A stretch of DNA of 15,517 bases from Candidatus Zixiibacteriota bacterium (GCA_003641425.1 QNAH01000014.1:1-15517), one strand, 5' to 3'; positions 1 to 8,575 are shown, numbered from the stretch's first letter. Translations and numbers: made by a program. Notes: generated from the letters alone by a model not told the origin.

Positions 1-1710
1 ATACCAATAATAGTAGCGCTCGGTATTCTGGTAATATTCTGGATTCCGATAATGACCAAACTCGGTTTCATCGAACCGCAACAACCACCGGCGGAAATCC
101 GGCAGACCACGCAACAGGCTGAATCACAACAACCTGCTACAACACAGCCATCCGAATCGCAACCCGTCGCTGCCGATATAGCTGATATAACTGCCCAGAT
201 GGCTGAACCTCCCGAATCCGACACGATTGCGTTACCTCCCGAGGATACTGTATTTATCGAAACCAATGTAATGAAAGCTGCCATGTCAAATTACGGCGGC
301 GGTCCGATCTCGATGAAACTTAAAAAATACCTTTATCCGGGTGATGGTGAACCGGTTGAGATGCTTCCGGATAATCAGGTTGCCACGCCTGAAGTAAAAT
401 TCAATGGGAGGTCGATTGCCACCGGTAATTATGTTTTCAGCAGTTCGACCATTCAAAAAAATATTTCGATTACGAGCGGATCAACTGAAATAACATATAC
501 TTATATGAAGGATGGAGCCTCTTTCTCAAAGCGGTACCGCTTCTATGCCGATCGATATGATTATGATCTGGTTCTGGAAATCAGCGACCCGGCTGTTTTG
601 GGTTTCGATCGCAAATACTCCCTGGAATGGAATAACAAGTTGATGCCGACCGAGCTGTCGCTTCAGGATGATTATAACTCGATGTGGGCGATGGCATTGC
701 AGGCGGGGGAGCGGGTCAAGTTCGATGATTATGACGATAACCGCTTCAGCCGAACCTATGACGGCAATACTAACTGGACAGCTACCCGCTCGAAGTATTT
801 TACATCCATATTGGTACCGCGTTCGCATGACGGTGTCGGCGCCATCTCGACCGGGATTCGGAAGAATCTTATTATAAATGGCAATAAGATCACATCGCGC
901 GAACTGACAGTCGGAATATTGATGGAACCTCCTCGTAGCGAGGCCATGACCGATAGTTTTTCCGTTTTTGTCGGGCCAATGGACTATGATCTGCTGAAAA
1001 AATTCAATAACAGCGTGGTCGATCTGATCGATATCGGGACCACTCCTTTTGTCGGATGGATAATCAAGATCTTCGCCATTCCCATAATGTGGCTGTTGCC
1101 AAGAATGTACGAGTATATTCCAAATTATGGTTTCGTAATTATTGTTTTTTCTCTCGCCATCAAATTGATAACCTGGCCGCTTTCGAAAAAGACGGTCAGA
1201 TCGATGCAGGCGATGAAGGAAATTCAGCCGAAGATGAAGGAGCTTCAGGAAAAGCACAAGAAAAATCCGCAGGCTCTTAATAAGGAGATGATGAAGCTGT
1301 ATAAGGAACATGGTGTTAATCCGATGTCGGGATGTCTTCCGCTTTTACCCCAGATGCCTTTGTTCTTCGCGCTCTTTGCCGTATTCCGGTCAACTATCCT
1401 GCTCCGGCAGACACCATTTATTCTGTGGTGGAACGATCTCTCCCGGGGCGCGTTATCGCTAACTGATCCGTATATTATACTGGTTATCTTGATGGTGGGA
1501 CTGATGTTTGTCCAGCAGAAAATGACCATGACCGATCCGAAGAACAAGGCCATTACATATATCATGCCGTTGATGATGGGTGTCTTTTTCTATAAGGCCT
1601 CGGCCGGACTGGTGCTGTACTGGACATGTTTCTCGCTATTCTCGTTTATCGAGCAGGTCGTATTCCGGAAACCGTCGCCGCAGACCGCCGAGATCAAACC
1701 GGCTAAATAG
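1..1710 (+). CDS. yidC: Membrane protein insertase YidC (5' end outside window)
   Basis: YidC/Oxa1 insertase, which places proteins in the inner membrane alone or with SecYEG. The frame is open from base 1, before the first ATG at 52. The upstream codons encode a hydrophobic helix (about residues 1-20, ending ...FWIPIM), which is the N-terminal anchor of Gram-negative YidC, so the gene starts before the window. Next come a Pro/Gln/Glu-rich linker (about 70-260) and a beta-rich periplasmic domain (about 270-1000). The C-terminal Oxa1 core starts near 1020 and has the family patterns VNPMSGCLPLLPQMPLFFAL and LVLYWTCFSLFSFIEQ. The conserved positive residue of the hydrophilic groove (Arg366 in E. 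coli) appears to be Lys here (codon 1162-1164, in AIKLITWPLSKK); this substitution occurs in other lineages. The amphipathic, Lys-rich C1 loop is at about 1190-1310. It ends 2 nt before the mnmE start, suggesting translational coupling. Confidence 0.96.
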   Translation: MPIIVALGILVIFWIPIMTKLGFIEPQQPPAEIRQTTQQAESQQPATTQPSESQPVAADIADITAQMAEPPESDTIALPPEDTVFIETNVMKAAMSNYGGGPISMKLKKYLYPGDGEPVEMLPDNQVATPEVKFNGRSIATGNYVFSSSTIQKNISITSGSTEITYTYMKDGASFSKRYRFYADRYDYDLVLEISDPAVLGFDRKYSLEWNNKLMPTELSLQDDYNSMWAMALQAGERVKFDDYDDNRFSRTYDGNTNWTATRSKYFTSILVPRSHDGVGAISTGIRKNLIINGNKITSRELTVGILMEPPRSEAMTDSFSVFVGPMDYDLLKKFNNSVVDLIDIGTTPFVGWIIKIFAIPIMWLLPRMYEYIPNYGFVIIVFSLAIKLITWPLSKKTVRSMQAMKEIQPKMKELQEKHKKNPQALNKEMMKLYKEHGVNPMSGCLPLLPQMPLFFALFAVFRSTILLRQTPFILWWNDLSRGALSLTDPYIILVILMVGLMFVQQKMTMTDPKNKAITYIMPLMMGVFFYKASAGLVLYWTCFSLFSFIEQVVFRKPSPQTAEIKPAK

Positions 1711-1712
1711 AC

Positions 1713-3127
1713 ATGACGAAAAAAAAAAGAACATATCAGGCGAAGATACCATTGCGGCAATAATTACACCGCCCGGTGAGGGCGGTATCGGGGCCATAAG
1801 AATATCCGGCCCCGATTCCCCTTCAATTATCAGGAAAATTTTCAAACCGGCCGATCCGAATACGGAGCCCGGCCGGTTTTTCCATTTGTACTACGGTTAT
1901 ATAGTGGATAAACAGGGCGATATAATCGACGAGGTTACGATGGTGGGGATGCCCCGGGGACAGTCATATACCGGCCAAAACCAGGCGGAGATATTCTGCC
2001 ACGGCGGACAGTTTGTGCTCAAGCGGATATTGGATGAGATATACAAACACAAGGTTCGTCCGGCGGAACCGGGAGAGTTTACCAAAAGAGCATTTCTGGC
2101 CGGGAAAATCGATCTGGCCAGGGCTGAGGCGGTCGCCGATCTGATCGCATCGAAAACCGAGTACTCATACAGCGCCGCCAGAAATAACCTGCTGGGGCGC
2201 ATGTCGGAATATATTCTGGTTATTCGTAAAGCTGCGGTGGAACTCCTCGCTGAAATAGAAGCCTCGATTGATTATCCCGAAGAGGAAATCGAGACGGCAG
2301 AACAAGAACGATTGCTCGATTCAATCGATGACATAATCAGCCGTGTCCGGGAACTGGCCGATTCCTATCAGGCGGGACAGATAATCAAGGAGGGATACCG
2401 GATCGCCATTGCCGGCCGACCCAATGCCGGGAAATCATCTCTTTTTAATCTTCTGCTCAACCAGAACCGGGCCATCGTAGCAGCCACCCCCGGGACCACC
2501 CGGGATTATCTGACCGAATGGATCGATCTCGATGGAATAGCGGTATCGATCACCGACACCGCAGGATTGAGATCACGGGCGGGACAGGTGGAAAAGGCGG
2601 GACAAATCTCGGCCATGAATATAATCAATGACTCGGATCTGGTGATCTGGATTGCCGATATCTCACGAAAAAGATGGCAGTTGGAATTGGCAGGGGATAT
2701 TGAGGATCTTCCGGATAGAAGCAAAGTGGTCGCGGCATTAAATAAGATCGATAAGGTTGAATCGTATGACCGTAAGGCAGTTACAATTACCCCCGATATT
2801 TCGGGATTGTCCGGGTGTATTGCCATTTCCTGCAAAACCGGCGAGGGATTTAAAAGCTTGAGAAAAATGCTTGCCAGACGTATAAATAACAATATGCCGG
2901 ATCTGACCGATAGGCTGGTGGTAACCTCGGCGCGCCATAAACAGAAACTGGATAATTTCCTGGCCTCTTTTAGACTGGCAGAAAAAAGCATTGCCCAATC
3001 CGAATCGCCGGAACTGACCGCGCTTGAGCTTCGCCGGGGAATAAATGAAATTGACGAAATCACCGGTAGGGTATATAATGATGAAATACTGGAGAATATT
3101 TTTTCAAGATTCTGTATCGGCAAATAA
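1713..3127 (+). CDS. mnmE: tRNA modification GTPase MnmE (start separated from body by a frameshift at A10)
   Basis: MnmE is the GTPase that, with MnmG, installs the cmnm5/nm5 group on the wobble U34 of tRNAs. Seen: N-terminal tetrahydrofolate-binding domain (AAIITPPGEGGIGAIRISG), helical domain, and an inserted G domain with G1 GRPNAGKS (about 2414-2437), G2 GTTRDY, G3 DTAG and G4 NKID, ending in the diagnostic FCIGK with its catalytic Cys. The main frame has no plausible initiator near the N-terminus. The only in-frame ATG upstream, at 1580, lies deep in yidC and would add 44 unrelated residues. The ATG at 1713, 2 nt after the yidC stop, reads MTKKK and is then in another frame, stopping at 1761. 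One extra A in the A10 run (1719-1728), or a -1 slip there, gives MTKKKKNISGEDTIAAI and a protein of about 471 aa, the normal family length. Identity is certain; the start mechanism is inferred. Confidence 0.94.
1719..1728 (+). other. A10 homopolymer at the mnmE start: slippage site or indel
   Basis: Ten consecutive A residues followed by G, codons 3-6 after the ATG at 1713. In the frame of that ATG the codons are AAA AAA AAA AGA, leading to a stop at 1761. The body of mnmE is read one frame back. An A11 transcript or a -1 ribosomal slip on A-AAA-AAA restores it. A missing A from sequencing or assembly is equally compatible. Confidence 0.75.
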
Positions 3128-3136
3128 ACAGAAAGA

Positions 3137-5041
3137 TTGGCGAACAAGTTACACGTGAAACAAATTGACTTTGACATAATTGTTGTTGGTGGCGGCCATG
3201 CCGGAGTCGAGGCGGTTCTGGCGGCCTCAAGGATGGGTAAAACCTCCGCACTGGTAACCATGGATGGGACCAAACTGGCCTTGATGTCCTGCAATCCAGC
3301 TATTGGCGGACTCGGTAAGTCACATATTGTCAAGGAGATAGATGCTCTTGGCGGATTGATGGGGAAGGCTATCGACGCCACCGGAATACAATTCCGGAAA
3401 CTTAATCTGTCACGCGGGCCGGCTGTATGGGCGACCAGGGCCCAGGCCGACCGAATCGCCTATACCGACTATGTCTCGAAATTCGTTGCGGATGATCCTA
3501 ATGTAACAGTGATCGAGGCCACCGCCGCGGCCATTCTTACCGTGGCCGATAAGGCGATTGGGATTGCCACCGAAGATGGCCGGAAAATATATTCAAAGGC
3601 GGTAATCTTATGCACCGGGACTTTTCTGGGCGGTCTGATTCATATTGGCGAGACTAAAATCCCTTCCGGCCGACGGGGCGAGAAAGCCGCCTATGATCTC
3701 AGCGAGTCGCTGAAATCGCTGGGTTTCGAAGTCGGCCGTCTTAAAACCGGAACGCCTCCGCGCATTGACGGAAAATCGATTGACTATAGCCGTTGCGAAC
3801 TTCAACCCGGAATTGAGCCCATTCCCTTTTTCTCCTATGCGACTAAACCTTATCATATTGAGCAGATACCATGTCATCTGACCTATACCACCGCCCAAAC
3901 CAAGGATATAATCCTTCGAAACCTGCTTAGATCGCCGATGTTTTCCGGGCAGATACATTCTATCGGTCCTCGTTATTGCCCGTCGATCGAAGATAAAATC
4001 AATCGCTTCAGCGAAAAACCGAGACATCAGATCTTTCTCGAGCCTGAAGGTAACGGTACCGATGAGGTCTACCCCAATGGTTTCTCGACTTCGCTTCCCG
4101 AAGATGTTCAGCGTGAGTCGATCCGGACTGTCATTGGGTTGGAAGAAGCCGTGATCACCAAACCGGGTTACGCCATTGAATATGATTATTGTCCGGCTTA
4201 TCAGATCAGGGCTAGCCTGGAGACCAAAAAAATTGAAGGGCTATATTTTGCCGGGCAGATAAACGGCACCTCAGGCTATGAGGAAGCCGGCGGCCAGGGC
4301 CTGGTGGCAGCGGTAAATGCCTGTCTCAAAACCGACCATAAGCCCCCGTTGATTCTCAGCCGGGCCGAATCATATATCGGCGTCATGATCGATGATTTGA
4401 TAACTCATTCGACAACAGAACCTTACCGAATGTTTACATCGAGAGCGGAATACCGCCTTCGGTTGCGCGAAGACAACGCTCGCGATCGTCTGTTCGGCTA
4501 CGCCCATCAGCTGGGGTTGATTCCGGAAAAAGACTATAATGAATTTATACAGCTTCAGAAGAACACACGGGATGAAATCAAACGTCTGAGAAAGATAATT
4601 GTCCCGGTTTCCAGACTTGACGGTATGGCCGAGCATTTCGTTAAGAAGGATCATATATCTCTGGCTGACCTTTTAAAGGTTCCCGGGATTACTTATTCAG
4701 ATATTGCCCATTTGAACGGTCATGACGGAAACAGAGGCGATCCCGACATTCAAGTCATTGAGCGCACCTCGATAAGGATTAAATACGAAGGCTATATAAA
4801 GAAACAGGAACGCGAAGTGGAGCGGTTTCAGCGCATGGAAAATGAGATTATCCCTGAAGATATGCCGTTTGAGAGCTTGACCGGCCTGCGTAACGAGGCC
4901 CGGGAGAAATTTGCCCGTTTCAGGCCGACCTCGATCGGTCAGGCCGGGCGTATCGAGGGTGTCACGACCGGCGATCTGGCAGCACTCTCGATCCATGTTA
5001 AAAAATTCCGGGCGCTTGATTCTGCGGGCGACAATCAATAA
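3137..5041 (+). CDS. mnmG: tRNA U34 carboxymethylaminomethyl synthase, FAD subunit MnmG (GidA)
   Basis: FAD/NADH-dependent partner of MnmE in wobble-uridine modification. Seen: N-terminal Rossmann dinucleotide motif VVGGGHAGVEA, the signature SCNPAIGGLGKSHIVKEID with a family-conserved Cys, GETKIPSGRRGE, the second conserved Cys in RYCPSIEDKI, the FAD-site run GTSGYEEAGGQGLVAA, and the helical C-terminal tail (YEGYIKKQE... GRIEGVTTGDLAAL) used for MnmE contact. The 634-aa length is typical. The start is TTG at 3137, preceded by a weak GAAAG; GTG at 3155 is an in-frame alternative that would remove MANKLH. The gene follows mnmE by 9 nt, so the two MnmEG subunits are co-transcribed. A parS-like palindrome overlaps the first codons. 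Confidence 0.97.
   Translation: MANKLHVKQIDFDIIVVGGGHAGVEAVLAASRMGKTSALVTMDGTKLALMSCNPAIGGLGKSHIVKEIDALGGLMGKAIDATGIQFRKLNLSRGPAVWATRAQADRIAYTDYVSKFVADDPNVTVIEATAAAILTVADKAIGIATEDGRKIYSKAVILCTGTFLGGLIHIGETKIPSGRRGEKAAYDLSESLKSLGFEVGRLKTGTPPRIDGKSIDYSRCELQPGIEPIPFFSYATKPYHIEQIPCHLTYTTAQTKDIILRNLLRSPMFSGQIHSIGPRYCPSIEDKINRFSEKPRHQIFLEPEGNGTDEVYPNGFSTSLPEDVQRESIRTVIGLEEAVITKPGYAIEYDYCPAYQIRASLETKKIEGLYFAGQINGTSGYEEAGGQGLVAAVNACLKTDHKPPLILSRAESYIGVMIDDLITHSTTEPYRMFTSRAEYRLRLREDNARDRLFGYAHQLGLIPEKDYNEFIQLQKNTRDEIKRLRKIIVPVSRLDGMAEHFVKKDHISLADLLKVPGITYSDIAHLNGHDGNRGDPDIQVIERTSIRIKYEGYIKKQEREVERFQRMENEIIPEDMPFESLTGLRNEAREKFARFRPTSIGQAGRIEGVTTGDLAALSIHVKKFRALDSAGDNQ
3147..3162. promoter_or_regulatory. 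Second parS-like site (14/16) at the mnmG start
   Basis: AGTTACACGTGAAACA against the near-universal chromosomal parS TGTTTCACGTGAAACA: differences only at positions 1 and 5, with the CACGTGAAACA half intact. It is about 2 kb from the perfect site and less than 3 kb from parA. Tandem parS copies near the origin are common. ParB binding here is inferred. Confidence 0.6.
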
Positions 5042-5050
5042 TTAGTCAAT

Positions 5051-5677
5051 ATGTCAGATACGAATCAAATTCCTCTTTTTAGATCAGAAAGTATTATTGC
5101 CAAATACAATATTGAACCCAGGCTGGAATCATATTTTGATGAAATATTAGAGTATAATAAGAAAGTCAATATTGTTTCACGTGAAACATCCCGCCCCGAA
5201 CTTCTCAAAATGGCCGCCGACTCCCTTATTCCCTTCGAATTTATCCCGCCCCCGGCCGGACGCTTTTTTGATATCGGATCCGGCGGCGGTTTCCCGTCAA
5301 TCGTGATATTGCTTGCCTTCCCCGGTCTCAAAGCATCCCTTTTCGAGCGTACCGGCAAGAAGGCGGCATTTCTCAGAGATATAATCGGCAGCTTCGATCT
5401 CGATGCCAAAATAATACCTGTTAATTTTGCCGAGGCCTTCCCGGGTCTGCCCAAAACTTCCTTCGATTTCGGTACCATGAAACTGGTCCGACCCGACAAA
5501 AATATCATCCGCGGCGTTTCCCGATTGCTTAAACCGGATGGAAGTTTTCTATATTATGCCCGCGCGGAACATCTTGCCAAAGAAATTCCGGATCTCAAAG
5601 ATGCCGCTTTTCACAGTTATTATTTGGATGACATAAAACAACTTCGCGGGTTAACAATTATTTCTTCACATAATTAA
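5051..5677 (+). CDS. rsmG: 16S rRNA (guanine527-N7)-methyltransferase RsmG (GidB)
   Basis: SAM-dependent methyltransferase that makes m7G527 in 16S rRNA; loss of this enzyme gives low-level streptomycin resistance in other bacteria. Seen: N-terminal helices with YNKKVNIVSRET, then the SAM motif I FDIGSGGGFPSIVILLAFP, then FERTGKKAAFLRDI and a C-terminal Rossmann fold. Length is 208 aa, normal for RsmG. The post-motif segment (MKLVRPDKN) is divergent from the proteobacterial pattern. ATG at 5051 follows mnmG by 9 nt with no strong Shine-Dalgarno, consistent with coupling. The codons for NIVSRET carry a perfect parS, so this stretch is constrained both as protein and as DNA. Confidence 0.93.
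   Translation: MSDTNQIPLFRSESIIAKYNIEPRLESYFDEILEYNKKVNIVSRETSRPELLKMAADSLIPFEFIPPPAGRFFDIGSGGGFPSIVILLAFPGLKASLFERTGKKAAFLRDIIGSFDLDAKIIPVNFAEAFPGLPKTSFDFGTMKLVRPDKNIIRGVSRLLKPDGSFLYYARAEHLAKEIPDLKDAAFHSYYLDDIKQLRGLTIISSHN
5173..5188. promoter_or_regulatory. Perfect chromosomal parS site inside rsmG
   Basis: TGTTTCACGTGAAACA, a 16/16 match to the consensus ParB-loading site shared by most bacterial chromosomes, fully palindromic, within the rsmG codons for IVSRET. It lies about 570 bp upstream of parA and 1.3 kb upstream of parB. Established role: ParB loads here as a CTP-dependent clamp and the complex is moved by ParA. It marks the window as origin-proximal. Confidence 0.95.
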
Positions 5678-5754
5678 TATTTTGCTTGCTAAAAGACTTT
5701 TAAAAAGCTACCCTCTGCTCGTAAAGTTAATAAAAACATTCTCTTGAGGTGTGT

Positions 5755-6513
5755 GTGGCAAAAATTATTGCGGTGGCTAATCAGAAAGGCGGGGTCGGAA
5801 AAACCACGACCGCCATCAACCTTTCTTCATGCCTGGCCGTTGCGGAGAAGAAAACACTCCTGATTGATATTGATCCCCAGGCCAATTCGACCTCCGGGGT
5901 CGGCTTCGATAAGGCCAATGTGGAATCATCAATCTATGATGTCCTGATTGGCAGAAAAAATATCGTTGATGTCATAATACCGACGGAATTATCCTATTTA
6001 AGTGTTGCGCCGTCGTCCATCTCGCTGGTCGGCGCCGAGGTCGAGATGGTCGGGATGATGTCGCGCGAGAGAATCCTCGCCGGCGCGCTTGCACCTATCG
6101 TGGGTCATTACGACTACATAATTATCGACTGCCCGCCCTCGCTCGGACTGCTGACCGTCAATGCCCTGACCGCAGCGCAGTCGGTCATGATTCCGATCCA
6201 GTGCGAGTACTATGCGCTCGAGGGCCTGGGCCAGTTGCTGCATACCGTCAAGCTGGTGCAGAGCAATCTCAATCCCGGTCTCGAAATTGAGGGCGTCCTG
6301 CTGACCATGTACGACAAACGGCTTAACCTATCGCGCCAGGTGGCCGAGGAAGCACGTAAATTTTTCGACGATCGTGTCTATGAAACTATGATCAACCGCA
6401 ATGTCCGGTTGTCCGAGGCGCCCAGTTTCGGAAAACCGATCATCCTTTATGATATCCTATCGAGCGGAGCGGAAAATTATATGGCTCTGACCAAGGAGGT
6501 AATGAGTCGATGA
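5755..6513 (+). CDS. parA: Chromosome-partitioning ATPase ParA (Soj)
   Basis: Deviant Walker ATPase that binds nucleoid DNA as an ATP dimer and is released by ParB-parS, moving origins apart. Seen: ANQKGGVGKTT (deviant Walker A with signature Lys, residues 11-17), LLIDIDPQANST, YDYIIIDCPPSLGLLTVNAL (Walker B) and LEGLGQLLHTV. The short N-terminus resembles Soj, not the longer plasmid ParA with an HTH. I chose GTG 5755 because GAGG at 5746-5749 is then 5 nt upstream; GTG 5749 would lie within that Shine-Dalgarno. The protein is 252 aa. A 77-nt spacer separates it from rsmG, so a separate promoter is possible, though I see no clear one. Confidence 0.95.
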   Translation: MAKIIAVANQKGGVGKTTTAINLSSCLAVAEKKTLLIDIDPQANSTSGVGFDKANVESSIYDVLIGRKNIVDVIIPTELSYLSVAPSSISLVGAEVEMVGMMSRERILAGALAPIVGHYDYIIIDCPPSLGLLTVNALTAAQSVMIPIQCEYYALEGLGQLLHTVKLVQSNLNPGLEIEGVLLTMYDKRLNLSRQVAEEARKFFDDRVYETMINRNVRLSEAPSFGKPIILYDILSSGAENYMALTKEVMSR

Positions 6514-7361
6514 GCAGTAAAATAGTCTTGGGTCGCGGGCTCGATGCCCTCATCCCGACCCGTGAAGAAGACGGAGCCAGGAGCAATGGAGCATATCGGA
6601 TGCTCCCGCTGGATAAAATTGCACCCAACCCGATGCAGCCTCGTCAGCAATTCGACAACAGCGCCCTGCAGGAGCTGGCCGAGTCATTTAAAAGCCAGGG
6701 TGTTTTGCAACCTATCCTGGTCCGGCAAAACAAGGACGTCTATGTCCTGATTGCCGGCGAGAGGCGCTACCGCGCGGCGCATCTGGCCGAGATGAAAACC
6801 ATCCCCGCCATCGTTATAGATGAAAGCAACGAAAGCGAGATGCTTCAGATGGCTTTGGTGGAAAACCTGCAGCGCGAGGATCTTAATCCGCTCGAAGCGG
6901 CCGAGGCCTTTCAGCGCCTGATGGATGACGGCGGTTTGACACAGAACCAACTGGCGGCCCGGGTCGGCAAAAGCCGAGCGGCGGTCGCCAACGGTCTCAG
7001 GCTCCTGGGACTGCCGGATAAAATCAAGGATATGATCCGGGCGGGCAGGATTACCGAGAGACATGCCCGTGCCATTCTGGCGGTCGACGGAAGTGTGGCG
7101 CAAATGCGCGTGGCGGAGAAAATCGTCAGCGACAGCATGAGCGTGCGCGAGGCCGAGGAGTCGGCACGGCGGGCCAAACGGCGCCGTTCTTTGCCGCGAA
7201 AAAAGAACGCCGCCATCGTCGAAGCGGAAAATTATTTGAAACAGCTCCTCGGAACGGCGGTAAAAATTACACCGGGACTCAAGCGCGGCAGGATAGAGGT
7301 CGATTACTATGGTGAAGAAGATCTGGAGCGGTTGCTGGAATTGTTTCGGAAAATAAACTGA
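6510..7361 (+). CDS. parB: Chromosome-partitioning CTPase ParB (Spo0J)
   Basis: Centromere-binding CTPase clamp that loads at parS and slides along DNA. Seen in order: N-terminal box GRGLDALIP (which contacts or stimulates ParA in the family), NPMQPRQQFD, the ParB/Srx domain with CTP-binding GERRYRA (residues 83-89), ALVENLQREDLNPLEAAEA, the helix-turn-helix for parS (LTQNQLAARVGKSRAAVAN), GRITERHARAIL, a basic linker (RRAKRRRSLPRKK) and a C-terminal dimerisation segment. At 283 aa it has normal length. Its ATG overlaps the parA stop (ATGA, 4-nt overlap), giving coupled translation. Targets are present in the window at 5173 and 3147. Confidence 0.96.
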   Translation: MSSKIVLGRGLDALIPTREEDGARSNGAYRMLPLDKIAPNPMQPRQQFDNSALQELAESFKSQGVLQPILVRQNKDVYVLIAGERRYRAAHLAEMKTIPAIVIDESNESEMLQMALVENLQREDLNPLEAAEAFQRLMDDGGLTQNQLAARVGKSRAAVANGLRLLGLPDKIKDMIRAGRITERHARAILAVDGSVAQMRVAEKIVSDSMSVREAEESARRAKRRRSLPRKKNAAIVEAENYLKQLLGTAVKITPGLKRGRIEVDYYGEEDLERLLELFRKIN

Positions 7362-7374
7362 AAAGCGGTTTGAA

Positions 7375-8163
7375 ATGGGCAAATATTACAATTTGATGAT
7401 TGTCCCGGATGGTGTCGAGAATCCATTCGGTATCAGGGTAAGGGCCTGGATGTTTAAACTCGGTATTGTCGCTGTGGCAATACTCCTGGTGGGACTGATC
7501 CTGTTTTTTGCTTTTTATGGAAAAATCGTGATGCGGGCAACACTGGCCGGTAAGCTGGAAGAGGAAAACGAGGCGCTGAAAAGATATAAGTACAAAGTCG
7601 GACTTCTTGAAGAGCGGATGAGCGAGGCGCGTGAAGTGGTCGATCGTATCTCCAGGCTGGCCGGCGTGGAGATCAAACTTACCGAGATACCGCCCGATTC
7701 AGTTATCTTTGCCCGGCTCGAAAATGAACAGCCGGCCGTTATGACCCGTTCGATGGTCTCCGGTTTTGGCAGGCCGGAAGGACTTCCGCTGCAGGGTTAT
7801 ATGACACGCGGTTTTATCAATGATGGCGAAAACTATCATCCCGGTATCGACATAGCCGTTGCCGAGGGGACGGCGGTTCTGGCGACCGCATCGGGGAAAG
7901 TCATCTTTGCCGGCGAGGATTCGACCTATGGCCTGACTGTCATCCTGGAGCATGACAGCTCGGTTACCACCCTGTACGGCCATAACAGCGAACTGCTGGT
8001 CGAGGTTGGCAAGGATGTCCTGGTGGGCGGGCGAATCGCTCTCTCGGGTAATACCGGGAAATCGACCGCGCCGCATCTGCATTACGAAATAAGAGAAAAC
8101 GATGTACCTGTTAACCCTTTAAAATATATTAGTGAGTATGAGGGAATTAATGAGCAAGAATGA
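7375..8163 (+). CDS. Membrane-anchored M23 (LytM) peptidoglycan endopeptidase
   Basis: Zinc endopeptidase of the LytM/M23 family. Seen: a short basic cytoplasmic N-terminus, one transmembrane helix (about residues 28-49), a coiled-coil-like stretch (about 55-90), then the M23 domain with intact zinc ligands: H155 and D159 in YHPGID, and HLHYEI (H234, H236), plus YGHNSEL. All catalytic ligands are present, so an active hydrolase is predicted, unlike degenerate LytM activators such as EnvC. The orientation puts the catalytic domain in the periplasm. It starts 13 nt after parB and its end overlaps the bactofilin gene. LytM peptidases paired with bactofilins (LmdC-BacA) act in localised wall remodelling in stalked and curved bacteria; a similar role is inferred here. 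Confidence 0.93.
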   Translation: MGKYYNLMIVPDGVENPFGIRVRAWMFKLGIVAVAILLVGLILFFAFYGKIVMRATLAGKLEEENEALKRYKYKVGLLEERMSEAREVVDRISRLAGVEIKLTEIPPDSVIFARLENEQPAVMTRSMVSGFGRPEGLPLQGYMTRGFINDGENYHPGIDIAVAEGTAVLATASGKVIFAGEDSTYGLTVILEHDSSVTTLYGHNSELLVEVGKDVLVGGRIALSGNTGKSTAPHLHYEIRENDVPVNPLKYISEYEGINEQE

Positions 8164-8575
8164 AGGTGGAGTTATGAACACTATTATCGGCAAGGATACC
8201 GTGTTTACCGGCACCCTCGAGGTCAAAGGTGCGGTGCGCGTGGATGGAAAGGTTAAGGGAAAGATTATTTGCTCCGATGTAGTCACGGTCGGTACCGGCG
8301 GCTATGTAGAAGCCGACGTGGAATCGCAGACAGCGGTTGTAGCCGGTAAGGTTGTGGGGAATCTGATTGCCACGGAAAAAATTGAACTCCAAGCCAAATC
8401 CGATATCGCGGGCGATATCAAGACTAAGTCGCTGGTCGTCGAGCAGGGCGCCATATTTTGCGGTTCCTGCCATATGAAGGAAGGCAAGTCCAATCTTGGA
8501 TTTTTACCTCCCGAAGATAAAAAAGACCAGGTCAAGAAAGAAGATGTTACAATCAAAGCGGAGTTGAAAAAGTAA
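8150..8575 (+). CDS. Bactofilin cytoskeletal protein
   Basis: Polymer-forming cytoskeletal protein of the bactofilin (DUF583) family. Seen: NTIIGKDTVFTGTLEVKGAVRVDG followed by a regular run of short beta strands rich in Val, Gly and Ile to about residue 108, the right-handed beta-helix core, then a Lys/Glu-rich tail. At about 141 aa it has normal length. Start choice: ATG 8150 has GAGGG at about 6 nt and overlaps the M23 stop by 14 nt; ATG 8174 also has a good site (AAGG, 7 nt) and would remove MSKNEGGV. ATG 8132 is less likely. The position right after a LytM gene and after parAB matches known partnerships of bactofilins with LytM hydrolases and with ParABS (Myxococcus xanthus). Confidence 0.93.
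   Translation: MSKNEGGVMNTIIGKDTVFTGTLEVKGAVRVDGKVKGKIICSDVVTVGTGGYVEADVESQTAVVAGKVVGNLIATEKIELQAKSDIAGDIKTKSLVVEQGAIFCGSCHMKEGKSNLGFLPPEDKKDQVKKEDVTIKAELKK

Noticed and set aside
526..1311. Minus-strand open frame of 261 codons opposite yidC
   Set aside because: It lies wholly within yidC on the other strand, has no recognisable motif and no ribosome-binding site.
2506..3381. Minus-strand open frame of 291 codons spanning mnmE and mnmG
   Set aside because: Covers the coding sequence of two certain genes in antisense; Ser/Ile/Leu-rich shadow composition.
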